DNA of 64,000 nucleotides from Megasphaera vaginalis (ex Bordigoni et al. 2020). GTDB taxonomy: Bacteria > Bacillota > Negativicutes > Veillonellales > Megasphaeraceae. Both the position numbers and the translations under genes were made by a program. Positions 27,969 to 37,089 of the stretch are shown here, piece after piece. The notes under the pieces are model-generated. The model searched no databases and had not been told where the DNA came from. It saw only the letters and a list, made by a program, of their open reading frames with translations. The stretch covers positions 1-64,000 of the forward strand of contig NZ_OEQB01000006.1 in assembly GCF_900240295.1 (NCBI RefSeq), in the 5' to 3' direction. How positions within the stretch are numbered: position 1 is the stretch's first letter; each line of letters opens with the position of its first letter.

Positions 27969-29710
27969 AACGGCGCGTATACTTCAGCCTTCTTCTGATG
28001 GGGATTCTCTGCATCTTTTTAACGGCTGCCGGCTACAGTTGGGTTTTCTGGCAGTCGACGGAAGAGCAGTCGGCAGAAGAACTGCGCAGCGCCATCGCCT
28101 GTGTTTCCGTCGGCTTGAAAGAAGCGCCTGATAAAGACGCTTACTTGGCTCACGTCGTTTCCCAAGCGCGGGGGAACTTGCGTATTACGTGGATCGATAA
28201 GAGCGGCGATATTCTTTATGAATCCGACTATGACAAGGGAAAAATGGAAAACCACATGGCGCGGCCTGAGGTAAAGGAGGCTATTGCGACCGGCTCCGGC
28301 ATGGCGATCCGCGATTCACAGACCTTATCCAAGGCATTGTATTACACGGCCCTGCGTCTGGACGATCAGTCCGTCCTGCGCGTCAGCACGGAGCGGAATA
28401 CGCTGTACAGTCATCTGTTTGCCAGCCTGCCCATCTTGATTACCCTTATCGGACTGACCGTTCTGGCTTGTGTCATCATTTCGCATCGGTTGACGGAATC
28501 TCTCCTGGAGCCGTTGCGGCGGACTGCCAGAATCATCGAGCGGATCAATCTTTCGTCTCGGGAAGCGCAGGACGGCACCGCGGCTATGCCGACATCGGAA
28601 CAGCTTCTTATCGAATATGACGAGATTCAGCCGCTGATTCACAAGATCGTTGAGCAGGGAAGGCAGATAAACGCCGATGTCCGGAGTTTGGAGCAACAGA
28701 AAAACACGGTCCGGCTGATGATGGAGAATCTTACGGAAGCCGTCGTGCTGACAGATAAAGACGCCAATATTCTCGGCATCAACGGTGTTGCCAAGCAGTT
28801 TCTGAATGTTAAGCAGCATCTGGATGTCTGCGGTTTGCCGTTGCCTAAAATCTTTCCCGAAGTGCCGTGGCAGCAGCTTTTGCACGAAAGGCTTCCCGAT
28901 GACGGGATACGCCGCAAATTTTTGCGTCAAAGCCGCCAATATGAACTCATCATCCAGCGCGTGTATGATGACGGCGAATTTTACGGCGTAATTTTTATCG
29001 TCATTGACGTTACGGAGCGGGAACGGCGGGAACAGCTGCGCCGGGAGTTCACGTCCAACGTAACTCATGAATTGAAGACGCCGCTGACTTCGATAAGCGG
29101 TTTTGCCGAAGTGTTATCAGCCGGTTTGTATCAAAGCGATGCCGATGTTCACCGGTTTGGGCGCCGGATCCATGAAGAGGCGCAACGGCTTTTGGGCATG
29201 ATTCAGGAAGTTATTCATCTTTCGCATATTGAAGAAGGAAGAAAAAGGAAGGAACCGGAAAAAGTCGTTCTTAAGGAATTGGCGGAAGATATTATCAATT
29301 TCATTTCACCGCTGATTTCCGATAAGCAGGTGACTGTACACTGTCAGATGGAAGCGGCGATGATCTGGGGAGATAAAGCGTTATTGCGTGAGCTTTTGAT
29401 GAATCTCATCGACAATGCCGTCAAGTACAACCGCCGCGGCGGCCATGTGTACATCAACATCGCCGCAATCGGCGGCAAGGTTCTCCTCACTGTGCGCGAT
29501 ACGGGGATCGGTATTCCCGAGGATAAGCAGCAGCAGGTCTTTGAACGATTTTACCGTGTTGACGACAGCCGTTCGCAGAAAATCGGCGGCAGCGGTTTGG
29601 GATTGGCGATCGTCAAGCACATTGCCGAACAGCATCAGGGCCAAATACGGCTGCAGAGCAGAGAGGCCGAGGGGACGGAGATCAGCATCCTTTTCCCGGC
29701 GGCAAGATAA
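27965..29710 (+). CDS. phoR: Phosphate-regulon sensor histidine kinase PhoR
   Basis: A 581-residue membrane sensor kinase starting at GTG. Order of domains: TM1 (about 7-27), an extracytoplasmic sensor domain, TM2 (about 155-177), a HAMP linker, a PAS domain (about 245-350), a HisKA domain with FTSNVTHELKTPLTS carrying the phosphorylated His, and a HATPase domain with N (LIDNAVKYN), G1 (DTGIGI) and G2 (GGSGLGLAIV) boxes. It forms a pair with the response regulator and is likely modulated by PhoU and the Pst transporter. Confidence 0.93.
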   Translation: MKRRVYFSLLLMGILCIFLTAAGYSWVFWQSTEEQSAEELRSAIACVSVGLKEAPDKDAYLAHVVSQARGNLRITWIDKSGDILYESDYDKGKMENHMARPEVKEAIATGSGMAIRDSQTLSKALYYTALRLDDQSVLRVSTERNTLYSHLFASLPILITLIGLTVLACVIISHRLTESLLEPLRRTARIIERINLSSREAQDGTAAMPTSEQLLIEYDEIQPLIHKIVEQGRQINADVRSLEQQKNTVRLMMENLTEAVVLTDKDANILGINGVAKQFLNVKQHLDVCGLPLPKIFPEVPWQQLLHERLPDDGIRRKFLRQSRQYELIIQRVYDDGEFYGVIFIVIDVTERERREQLRREFTSNVTHELKTPLTSISGFAEVLSAGLYQSDADVHRFGRRIHEEAQRLLGMIQEVIHLSHIEEGRKRKEPEKVVLKELAEDIINFISPLISDKQVTVHCQMEAAMIWGDKALLRELLMNLIDNAVKYNRRGGHVYINIAAIGGKVLLTVRDTGIGIPEDKQQQVFERFYRVDDSRSQKIGGSGLGLAIVKHIAEQHQGQIRLQSREAEGTEISILFPAAR

Positions 29711-29729
29711 TAATCGTATATACAGTAGC

Positions 29730-29758
29730 GTGGCTCCCTTGTCGGGGAGCCACTTTTT
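29730..29758 (+). terminator. Terminator after phoR
   Basis: Stem GTGGCTCCC / GGGAGCCAC (29730-29738 with 29745-29753) is followed by five T. It separates the two-component genes from the pst operon. Confidence 0.88.
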
Positions 29759-29808
29759 ACAAAACTTTACATAGCGTATATGGAAACCTTACAGGTCCTT
29801 GATACCAT
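29755..29808 (+). promoter_or_regulatory. Pho-box-like repeats and promoter region of pstS
   Basis: Direct repeats TTTACA (29756-29761), TTTACA (29766-29771) and CTTACA (29788-29793) are spaced by about 10 and 22 bases, i.e. on one face of the helix. This resembles the TT(A/C)ACA repeats bound by Gram-positive PhoP. A weak -10 candidate TACCAT lies at 29803-29808. PhoP from the adjacent genes is the obvious candidate regulator. Confidence 0.5.
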
Positions 29809-29861
29809 AGGGATGTAGCAAAGAGACATGCAGTCAGCATACTTAAAGGAGAGGATTTATA

Positions 29862-30749
29862 ATGAAATTGAAAAAATTGGTGCTCGTCGCTTTGGCAGCA
29901 ATGATGGTTCTGGGCGCAGCCGGCTGTGGCAGTCAGGGCGGCGATGACAAGGGCAAGAAAGCGCAAGCCGTTTCCGGCAGCATTACGGGCTCCGGTTCAT
30001 CGGCGCTGCTTCCTTTGGTCAAAGATGCCGCGGAAAAATTCAAAGCTGAAAATCCCGATGTATCAATCAGTCTGAATGCCGGCGGCTCCGGCACGGGCTT
30101 GAAACAGGTTGCCGACGGATCCGTTGATATGGGCAACTCCGATGTTCCGGCAGAAACCAAGTTATCGGCGGAACAGGCGGGCAAGTTGGAAGACCATAAG
30201 ATCTGTGTCATGACGGTGGCCACAATCGTTCATCCCGACATTGCAACGGTTGTAAAATCGTTGACGCAACAGCAGCTGCAGGATATCTTCACGGCAAAGA
30301 TCACGAACTGGAAAGACGTCGGCGGTCCGGATCAGGCTATCGTGCTCGTTACACGGCCCAAGACTTCCGGTACCCGCGCGCTCTATCAGAAATATGCCTT
30401 GAACGGACAGGAAGAAAGCAGCAACAAGACGTTGGAAACGGATAACTCCGGCATCCTCGTTCAAAGCGTTGCGCAAAATCCCGGTTCCATCGGCTATGTA
30501 GCTCTTCCGTACGTAGTGAACGACAAGAGCGTCGGCACCATCGCCATTGACGGTGTAGAACCTACTTTGGCCAATACGTACAGCGGCAAATACGCCGTAT
30601 GGGGCTATGAACACGTATACACGAACAAACAGCCGAAAGATGCCGTAAAAGCCTTCATCGACTACATGCTATCCGATAAATACGGTCAGCGGATTGAAGA
30701 ACTCGGTTACGGTGTCAGCAGCAAGATGCAGACTAAAGACGTTCATTAA
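29862..30749 (+). CDS. pstS: Phosphate ABC transporter, substrate-binding lipoprotein
   Basis: A 295-residue PstS. The signal peptide ends in a lipobox with Cys22 (VLGAAGC), so the protein is lipid-anchored. Phosphate-binding loops are visible: GSGSSALLPL, NAGGSGTGLKQV, GNSDVP and RPKTSGTRALYQKY. It captures phosphate for PstCA-PstB. A strong GGAGAGG-type site precedes it, and Pho-box-like repeats lie about 70 to 105 bases upstream. Confidence 0.96.
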   Translation: MKLKKLVLVALAAMMVLGAAGCGSQGGDDKGKKAQAVSGSITGSGSSALLPLVKDAAEKFKAENPDVSISLNAGGSGTGLKQVADGSVDMGNSDVPAETKLSAEQAGKLEDHKICVMTVATIVHPDIATVVKSLTQQQLQDIFTAKITNWKDVGGPDQAIVLVTRPKTSGTRALYQKYALNGQEESSNKTLETDNSGILVQSVAQNPGSIGYVALPYVVNDKSVGTIAIDGVEPTLANTYSGKYAVWGYEHVYTNKQPKDAVKAFIDYMLSDKYGQRIEELGYGVSSKMQTKDVH

Positions 30750-30760
30750 GGAGGAAGTTC

Positions 30761-31681
30761 ATGTCAACGCTCGATTTAGCTGCTTCACGAGCTAAAAGGC
30801 ATGAAACCATTGCCCGCACACTGATATCAGTGTGCGGCATTGCTTCTGCCTTTGTACCTTTTTTTATCGGCGCCTTTCTGTTTTGGAAGGGCAGCGATAC
30901 GTTCCTCGTGTTTCAGCATGGATTAACGGAATTTCTCTTTTCCGGGCAATGGGCTCCGAGTGATACTGCCGAAGGCGGCGGGATGATCGGTGCCGGCATG
31001 TTCTTGGCCGGGTCCCTGGTTACCTGTTTGCTGGCTTTGTTGATTTCGCTGCCGATCAGCATGGCGACTTCGATCTTCATGACGGAGATCGCCGAACCGA
31101 GGACACGCCGGCTTATACAACCGGCAGTGGAACTATTTACGGGAATTCCGTCAGTCGTATACGGCTGGATCGGCTTGACTGTATTGGTACCGTTTTTGCG
31201 GAAACTGTTCCCGATGCCTTTCGGCTTTTCCGTATTGGCTGCCGGCTGCGTGTTGGCAGTCATGATCTTTCCGACGATTACGACGATGGCCGCCGACGCG
31301 ATGACGGCCGTACCGAATGCATGGCGTGAAGCGTCCTACGGACTGGGCGCGACGCGTTGGGAAACGATACGCAATATCGTCCTGCCGGCGGCCAGTGGCG
31401 GCATTTTTACGGGCATTATTTTAGGTTTGGCGAGAGCTTTGGGAGAAGCTTTGGCTGTAGCGATGGTTATTGGCCAGATGAAAGTTTTCCCGACGTCCCT
31501 CTTCCTGCCGGCCAGCACCTTGACGACGGCCATTGCTTCCGATATGGGCGGAGCGATGGAAGGCGGCGAATACAGTGCTGCCCTTTGGACAATGGCGCTT
31601 CTGCTCTTCATTTTATCGTTCGTGTTTATTTATCTCATTCACAGAATTCACAGTGCATCCGAATTGAAAGGACGGTCATAA
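30761..31681 (+). CDS. pstC: Phosphate ABC transporter permease PstC
   Basis: A 306-residue inner-membrane permease with about six transmembrane helices. The cytoplasmic EAA loop that contacts PstB is visible (EASYGLGATRWETIRNIVLPAASGGI). It pairs with PstA in the phosphate uptake complex. It follows pstS after 11 bases. Confidence 0.95.
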   Translation: MSTLDLAASRAKRHETIARTLISVCGIASAFVPFFIGAFLFWKGSDTFLVFQHGLTEFLFSGQWAPSDTAEGGGMIGAGMFLAGSLVTCLLALLISLPISMATSIFMTEIAEPRTRRLIQPAVELFTGIPSVVYGWIGLTVLVPFLRKLFPMPFGFSVLAAGCVLAVMIFPTITTMAADAMTAVPNAWREASYGLGATRWETIRNIVLPAASGGIFTGIILGLARALGEALAVAMVIGQMKVFPTSLFLPASTLTTAIASDMGGAMEGGEYSAALWTMALLLFILSFVFIYLIHRIHSASELKGRS

Positions 31682-31685
31682 AGCG

Positions 31686-32561
31686 ATGAATTTGGCTCAT
31701 AAAAAACGGGTCGATAAAATAATGACCTTGCTTCTCTTCGGCGGTGCGGCTTTCTCCGTCATCCTCCTCATTGCCTTTGTCGGCTTTGTCATCGGTCAGG
31801 GTTTCGGCGGCATGAAGCTGTCTATGCTGTCATTCTCCGGCAGCGGCTTGGGCAATATGTTCTTTAATACCATATATTTGGTGTTCCTGGCCCTCATCGG
31901 CAGCGCCATAACGGGAATTCCTGCCGGTATCTTTTTGGCCGAATATGCCGGTCACGGAAAGATTACCGAGTGGGTTCGCATGGCTGTTGAAACGTTGGCT
32001 TCCTTGCCGTCTATCGTTGTCGGGCTGTTCGGGTACTTGGCATTCATCGTTTTGACCGGATCGCAGTGGAATTTGTTTGCCGGCGCCATGGCCGTTTCCA
32101 TTCTGACCCTGCCTTTGGTCACATCCGTTACGGAAGATGCATTGCGCAATTTGCCGGACAGTTATCGGCAAGGCAGTCTCGGTCTCGGCGCGTCTCATTG
32201 GCAGACTATTTGGCGCGTGCTCTTGCCGGCGTGTTTTCCGCGGATCATGACCGGTCTTATTATGGCGGCTGGACGAGGGTTCGGTGAAGCGGCGGCGTTG
32301 ATGTTTACAGCCGGCATGTCGACGGATATCAACTGGAACAACTGGGACATCATGTCACGGACGTGTCCGCTTAACCCCTTTCGACCGGGCGAAACGCTGG
32401 CACTTCATATTTGGTCGCTGCGTACGGAAGCGCTGCATCCCGACGCCGTTCAATTAGCAGGCGCTTCTTCCGCCATTTTGATGATACTGGTCGTATCTTT
32501 CAGCTTGGCGGCCCGCTATCTCAGTTGGCGGATTGACAGAAAATTAGGAGGAAATAAATGA
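31686..32561 (+). CDS. pstA: Phosphate ABC transporter permease PstA
   Basis: A 291-residue permease, with about six membrane helices and an EAA loop ([26 protein letters not shown]). It forms the channel with PstC. The gene begins four bases after pstC and ends overlapping the pstB start (ATGA). Confidence 0.95.
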   Translation: MNLAHKKRVDKIMTLLLFGGAAFSVILLIAFVGFVIGQGFGGMKLSMLSFSGSGLGNMFFNTIYLVFLALIGSAITGIPAGIFLAEYAGHGKITEWVRMAVETLASLPSIVVGLFGYLAFIVLTGSQWNLFAGAMAVSILTLPLVTSVTEDALRNLPDSYRQGSLGLGASHWQTIWRVLLPACFPRIMTGLIMAAGRGFGEAAALMFTAGMSTDINWNNWDIMSRTCPLNPFRPGETLALHIWSLRTEALHPDAVQLAGASSAILMILVVSFSLAARYLSWRIDRKLGGNK

Positions 32562-33412
32562 TGACGGATTTGACGACGACACTGGGCGGTGCAGGGACGA
32601 CGATCTCGGCCGGCAAATATACCGCTGCCGACATCGGTGATATGGCGGCGGAGAAATCGCAGGAATACACGTTTGATGTCAGCGGGCTCGACTTGTTCTA
32701 CGACAAGACGCAGGCCTTGAAAAACGTTAATATGAAAATCAAGCAGCATGAGATCACGGCGCTGATCGGGCCTTCAGGGTGCGGTAAATCCACCTTTCTG
32801 AAGACGCTGAACAGAATGAATGACCTGATTGAATGCTGCCACGTTACGGGAAAAATTCTCTTTGAAGGAAAAGATATTTTCAGCGAAATGGATGCGCTGG
32901 CCTTGCGCTATCGGGTCGGGATGGTTTTTCAGCAGCCGACGCCGTTTCCGAAAAGCGTTTTTGAAAATGTCGCTTACGGGCCGCGTGTCCAAGGTATTAC
33001 CAACAAAAAGGAATTGGCGCAGATCGTTGAAGAAAGTCTGAAGCAGGCCGTTATTTGGGATGAAATGAAGGACCGCCTTCACGAAAGCGCACTGGGCCTT
33101 TCCGGCGGTCAGCAGCAGCGGCTTTGCATCGCCCGCACCTTGGCGGCGCGGCCGTCCGTTATCCTCATGGATGAACCGACATCGGCCTTGGACCCGATTT
33201 CCACGCAGAAGATCGAAGATTTGGCGCTTGAATTAAAGCAAAAATACACGATCGTCATCGTGACGCACAGCATGCAGCAGGCAAAGCGTATTTCCGATAA
33301 AACCGGCTTTTTCCTCTTAGGAGAACTGGTTGAATTTTCGAATACTGTCGACATGTTTACGCAGCCGTCGAATGAGAAGACGGAAGCCTATATTACGGGC
33401 CGGTTCGGATGA
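32558..33412 (+). CDS. pstB: Phosphate ABC transporter ATP-binding protein PstB
   Basis: A 284-residue ATPase that powers phosphate import. Walker A is GPSGCGKST, the signature is LSGGQQQRL and Walker B is [14 protein letters not shown]; the C-terminal [21 protein letters not shown] is typical of PstB. The N-terminus is about 40 residues longer than the core domain and low in complexity; an internal start cannot be excluded. Confidence 0.96.
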   Translation: MMTDLTTTLGGAGTTISAGKYTAADIGDMAAEKSQEYTFDVSGLDLFYDKTQALKNVNMKIKQHEITALIGPSGCGKSTFLKTLNRMNDLIECCHVTGKILFEGKDIFSEMDALALRYRVGMVFQQPTPFPKSVFENVAYGPRVQGITNKKELAQIVEESLKQAVIWDEMKDRLHESALGLSGGQQQRLCIARTLAARPSVILMDEPTSALDPISTQKIEDLALELKQKYTIVIVTHSMQQAKRISDKTGFFLLGELVEFSNTVDMFTQPSNEKTEAYITGRFG

Positions 33413-33425
33413 TGGAGGCAACGGA

Positions 33426-34073
33426 ATGTTAGAAGTATATGAACTGAAAATAAAAGAGCTTGAAGAAAAAATCAATCAGCTCAGCGCGGCCATTGAAACG
33501 GCCGTCGATAAAACCTGGGAAGGGATCGAGTCGATGGATGAAAAGATCGCCGACGAAGTATACCGCGGCGATGATCTGATCGATTCCTTGGTGCGGGACT
33601 GCATGAAAGAGGACATGACTATCAGTCTGATGCAGAGTCCTGTCGCCGCCGATTGGCGCAAATTAATGGCAACTTTTAAAATCCTCTCCGATTTGGAACG
33701 TATTGCCGATCATTGCGCCGATATCAGTCATTACGTCCTTCATTTGAAACGGTTTCCCCCGGTACCGCAGCCGCCGTCACAACTGAAAGAGATGTATGAC
33801 GTCATGCGGGCCATGGTGCGTGAATCAATTGCGATGTATAAAGGCGAAGGGCAGGAACGGGCCGAGTTGATGAAGGATCGCGATGACATGGTGGATACCG
33901 CTTTCAGCAACAGTGTCGAAGAAATTTCCCGTTACTTGACGGAAACACCGGATTATGCGCATCAATATGTGGATTACCTGTCTATTATCAAGTATATTGA
34001 ACGGATGGCGGATCATGCCAATAATATTGCCGAATGGGTTATTTACCGGGAACGCAATGAGATTCTGGCGTAA
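33426..34073 (+). CDS. phoU: Phosphate-signalling protein PhoU
   Basis: A 215-residue all-helical PhoU with two three-helix repeats. Metal-site motifs are visible in each half (LERIADHCADIS and IERMADHANNIAEWV). PhoU links Pst transport state to PhoR. The coding frame is open further upstream inside pstB, but ATG 33426, seven bases after GGAGG, gives the proper N-terminus. Confidence 0.95.
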   Translation: MLEVYELKIKELEEKINQLSAAIETAVDKTWEGIESMDEKIADEVYRGDDLIDSLVRDCMKEDMTISLMQSPVAADWRKLMATFKILSDLERIADHCADISHYVLHLKRFPPVPQPPSQLKEMYDVMRAMVRESIAMYKGEGQERAELMKDRDDMVDTAFSNSVEEISRYLTETPDYAHQYVDYLSIIKYIERMADHANNIAEWVIYRERNEILA

Positions 34074-34140
34074 GTTTTGATCAGGGAGTGCGAAAATAGC
34101 TCCTTTTGTACGGTTGCCGTGCGCGTTTGGGTGTATGAAA

Positions 34141-34204
34141 CGGAATATTAATAAAAAAAAGACAGATATCAGTCGATATCTGTCTTTTTTTTATTAATAT
34201 TCCG
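34141..34204. terminator. Bidirectional terminator built on a 30-bp perfect inverted repeat
   Basis: CGGAATATTAAT, eight A and GACAGATATC (34141-34170) are repeated exactly in inverse orientation at 34175-34204, around an AGTC loop. Both strands have eight-base T runs. The right arm includes the stop codon and last codons of yitT on the minus strand. It serves the convergent phoU and yitT genes. Confidence 0.9.
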
Positions 34205-35129
34205 GAGGCATTGATTTCTTTGTACGCGGCAGGGAGAGTGATTCACCGGGAGATTCGTGATATTTCACAGGCGGTGCGGTAAAGCCTTTGCCGACGACTT
34301 CACTGGCATCGCTGATGATGATGAATGCCTGCGGATCTATCTTATTTACCAGCTCTTTGACCTTGGAAACCTCTGTCAACTTGATAACGGCGTAGATAAT
34401 TTCCTTTTCCTGCATCGTGTAAGCGCCTTTGCCGGCCAAGTACGTAGCGCCGTGGCCGATGTAACGCATGAGGATTTTGGCAATCGTTTCGGATTGATTG
34501 GAAATGATCAGCACCGATTTGCGTTGCTGCAACCCGACGACGACTTTATTGGTTATGTACGTGGAAATAAAGGTGGCGGAGAAGGTGAGCACTGCGAGTT
34601 CCAAGGAGAACATGTAGGCTGCAAACAGCAGGATGACCGTATTTAAAGCCATTACGGCATTGCCCATTTCCAGCGAATAGAATTTTTTGATAATGGCGCC
34701 GAGAACATCCAATCCGCCTGTGTTGCCGTTATACTTGTAGATGATTCCCATGGCGATCCCGTTTAGGATACCGCCGGCGATGGCGGCAATGATCGGCTCC
34801 TGTATCAACTGCGTTTGGCTCGTGAAGGACATGGCGTCGATCATGGCAGAGTAAATAAAGGTGCCGATAATACTTAACAAGGTATAGCTGCGCCCCATGT
34901 ATTTATAACAGCCGATCATGATGGGGACGTTGATCAGCAGGTTGCTGATGCCGATGGGAAATCCCAGGGCGTAATACAGCATGATTGCCACGCCGCTGAT
35001 GCCGCTGCTGAGCAGGTGGTGAGGTAAAAAGAACGCATTGATACTGATTGCGGACAGGAGACTGCCGACAGTGGTTGCGACGTAGGGAATCGCCGCGGCT
35101 TTCCAGGAAAACGGTTCGGAATTACTCAT
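34194..35129 (-). CDS. YitT family membrane protein
   Basis: A 311-residue protein with five to six N-terminal membrane helices of the YitT/DUF161 type (GISGVAIMLYYALGFPIG; YNGNTGGLDVLGAI) and a C-terminal cytoplasmic DUF2179 domain (about residues 205-285, GHGATYLAGKGAYTMQEKEIIYAVI). Function is not established; members are often proposed to be transporters. The last residues overlap the terminator. The ribosome-binding site is AAGGCGG. Confidence 0.88.
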   Translation of the reverse strand: MSNSEPFSWKAAAIPYVATTVGSLLSAISINAFFLPHHLLSSGISGVAIMLYYALGFPIGISNLLINVPIMIGCYKYMGRSYTLLSIIGTFIYSAMIDAMSFTSQTQLIQEPIIAAIAGGILNGIAMGIIYKYNGNTGGLDVLGAIIKKFYSLEMGNAVMALNTVILLFAAYMFSLELAVLTFSATFISTYITNKVVVGLQQRKSVLIISNQSETIAKILMRYIGHGATYLAGKGAYTMQEKEIIYAVIKLTEVSKVKELVNKIDPQAFIIISDASEVVGKGFTAPPVKYHESPGESLSLPRTKKSMPPEY

Positions 35130-35162
35130 GATGTTACCGCCTTTTCTGCCAATTACAAATGA

Positions 35163-35191
35163 TTGAAAATAGTGTAAAATGTAGCTATAAT
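35163..35191 (+). promoter_or_regulatory. Promoter of ispE
   Basis: TTGAAA (35163-35168) and a perfect TATAAT (35186-35191) are 17 bases apart. A leader of about 115 bases follows, with a small GGATT/AATCC hairpin. Confidence 0.75.
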
Positions 35192-35313
35192 GAAAAAGTA
35201 TGTACTGTGAAAAGGATTATTGAAAATCCGAAAGATCGTCGCCTGCTTATTATTATAGCATGAACCCTTATGACATAGAAAGCACTGCGGCGGCAATGAG
35301 ATGGGAGATAACG

Positions 35314-36186
35314 ATGATTGAAGAAACAGGCTGCGGCAAGATCAACCTGGCCTTGGCCATTACGGGGCGACGACCTGACGGGTATCATGAAATCGATACG
35401 GTGTTCCAATCGATTGCGCTTCATGATACGATACGCTTAACGGAAGCCGAACGGTTCACGCTCACCTGTTCGGATAAAATGCTTCCTTGCAATGAAGAAA
35501 ATTTGGCTTATCGCGCTTATCAAGCCCTGCTGCCTTACCGCTCGGGCGACCGGGGGGTTCATATCCACATTGAAAAGCGGCTTCCCGTTGCCGCAGGGCT
35601 GGCCGGAGGAAGTGCGGATTGCGCCGCCGTCCTGCGTGGATTGAACAGGCTTTGGGAGCTGGGGCTTTCGTCGGACGCGTTGGCTCGTATCGGCGCCGGT
35701 CTCGGTGCTGATGTTCCTTTTTGTGTTTACGGCGGCACGATGCATGGCCGCGGCATTGGGGAACGATTGGAGGCGTTGCCGCCGCTGCCGCCTTGGCAGG
35801 TCCTGCTCGTTCATCCCCGCTTGGAGGTGCACACGAATCAGGCCTATGCCCTTTACGATAAAAGAGACGATATTCGGGAGATTAGCGTCGAAGCGGTTGT
35901 TGCTGCTGTGCGGCAGCGAAATTTCCGAAATCTCCTGGCGGCAATAAACAATACCTTTGAGGACCTTGTCGTGCCGCAGCACGCGGTTCTTATCGAATTG
36001 AAGAGGATACTGAAGGCGGCCGGTTTCGCCGCCTTATTGTCGGGAAGCGGGCCGACCTTTTTTGCCTTATTATCGCCTGAGCATCAACATGAAAATATGC
36101 AGGAGCGCTTTGGAACGCTTTGCGGCGATGCCGATATATTTTTGACCACCTTAGCTAAAGGAGACGGAACTTCATATGAAGAGTAA
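35314..36186 (+). CDS. ispE: 4-(cytidine 5'-diphospho)-2-C-methyl-D-erythritol kinase
   Basis: A 290-residue GHMP kinase of the MEP isoprenoid pathway, phosphorylating CDP-ME on the 2-hydroxyl. Motifs are the N-terminal GKINLALAITGRRPDGYHE with the active-site Lys, the ATP loop PVAAGLAGGSADCAAVL, GADVPFC with the catalytic Asp, and LSGSGPTFFAL. I choose ATG 35314 after GGGAG; the 18 upstream codons have no family similarity. It overlaps the following regulator gene by 11 bases. Confidence 0.95.
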   Translation: MIEETGCGKINLALAITGRRPDGYHEIDTVFQSIALHDTIRLTEAERFTLTCSDKMLPCNEENLAYRAYQALLPYRSGDRGVHIHIEKRLPVAAGLAGGSADCAAVLRGLNRLWELGLSSDALARIGAGLGADVPFCVYGGTMHGRGIGERLEALPPLPPWQVLLVHPRLEVHTNQAYALYDKRDDIREISVEAVVAAVRQRNFRNLLAAINNTFEDLVVPQHAVLIELKRILKAAGFAALLSGSGPTFFALLSPEHQHENMQERFGTLCGDADIFLTTLAKGDGTSYEE

Positions 36187-36904
36187 TGTGAGACATCGGA
36201 CCTTGGAACCCATTAAACTGGATGCCTATAAGCCGTTGCGTGAAGTTGTCAGCCAGGCGTTGCGGCAGGCGATTAAAGACGGGGTTCTGTTGCCCGGCGA
36301 ACGATTGATGGAGATTCAGTTGGCAGAAGAATTGGGCGTCAGCCGGACGCCGATACGCGAAGCCATACGGATACTCGAACAGGAAGGCTTTATTGTCATG
36401 GTACCGCGGCGCGGTACCTATGTCGCCGATATTTCCTTAAAAGATATTGCGCAAGTTTTCGAAATTCGCAGCGCTCTGGAAGAGTTGGCGGCAGGATTGG
36501 CGGCAGAACGGATCACGCCTGATGAATTGGAACAGTTGGAACGGATTCTGGTAGAGATTAATGAATTCATTGCCCACGATGAATTTGACAAGATCGTCGA
36601 TGCCGATATTCGTTTTCACGAGATACTTTATCAGGCCAGCCGCAATGACCGGCTAGTTGATATCCTGCATAATTTGCGGGAACAAATGCTGCGTTTCCGT
36701 TCCATTTCCATGCACTATCCGGGGCGGTTGGCCGCAACCTGGGAAGAGCATCGCCGCCTGGTTGAATTCATTGCCGACAAAAACAGCTCCATGGCCCGAA
36801 AAGTGGCTAAGAAACACATGGAAAATTCGGAAAAAACATTATTGAAGGGGATCAGCAAAGACGAGGCATCAGCCCGTATTGTTCATGAATTATTTCCGCA
36901 TTGA
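36176..36904 (+). CDS. GntR-family transcriptional regulator, FadR/FCD type
   Basis: A 242-residue regulator with an N-terminal winged helix (residues ~15-85; AEELGVSRTPIREAIRILEQEGF) and a C-terminal FCD ligand domain whose metal-type residues are visible (DADIRFHEILYQASRN; EEHRRLVEFI; KKHMENSE). FCD regulators commonly sense small carboxylates such as lactate. It is encoded upstream of LarA and a lactate-type dehydrogenase, and regulation of those genes is a reasonable inference. Coupling to ispE is probably incidental. Confidence 0.9.
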   Translation: MKSNVRHRTLEPIKLDAYKPLREVVSQALRQAIKDGVLLPGERLMEIQLAEELGVSRTPIREAIRILEQEGFIVMVPRRGTYVADISLKDIAQVFEIRSALEELAAGLAAERITPDELEQLERILVEINEFIAHDEFDKIVDADIRFHEILYQASRNDRLVDILHNLREQMLRFRSISMHYPGRLAATWEEHRRLVEFIADKNSSMARKVAKKHMENSEKTLLKGISKDEASARIVHELFPH

Positions 36905-36921
36905 GGGGGAAGGGGTCTGCT

Positions 36922-37074
36922 ATGTTGACACAAATTTTTTCGTTATTTCACAAAAAAACGGAAACGATGGATGAATTTGAAGAATTTCTTTTTGTACTGG
37001 CAACGATTTTATTCGGCCTGCTCTTTGTTCGCGTTTTAGTCGCGCTGATTATGGGGCGCTGGAATTTATTTTAA
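36922..37074 (+). CDS. Small single-pass membrane protein, 50 residues
   Basis: I do not recognise this protein. It begins MLTQIFSLFHKKTETMDEFE and has one hydrophobic helix (about residues 22-43: FLFVLATILFGLLFVRVLVALI), ending GRWNLF. It is preceded by a GGGGGAAGGGG run 6 bases before the ATG, lies 17 bases after the GntR gene and 15 bases before larA, and has normal coding composition. Its position suggests a small subunit or accessory factor of the cluster. Confidence 0.7.
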   Translation: MLTQIFSLFHKKTETMDEFEEFLFVLATILFGLLFVRVLVALIMGRWNLF

Positions 37075-37089
37075 GGAGTCGATCGGTTT

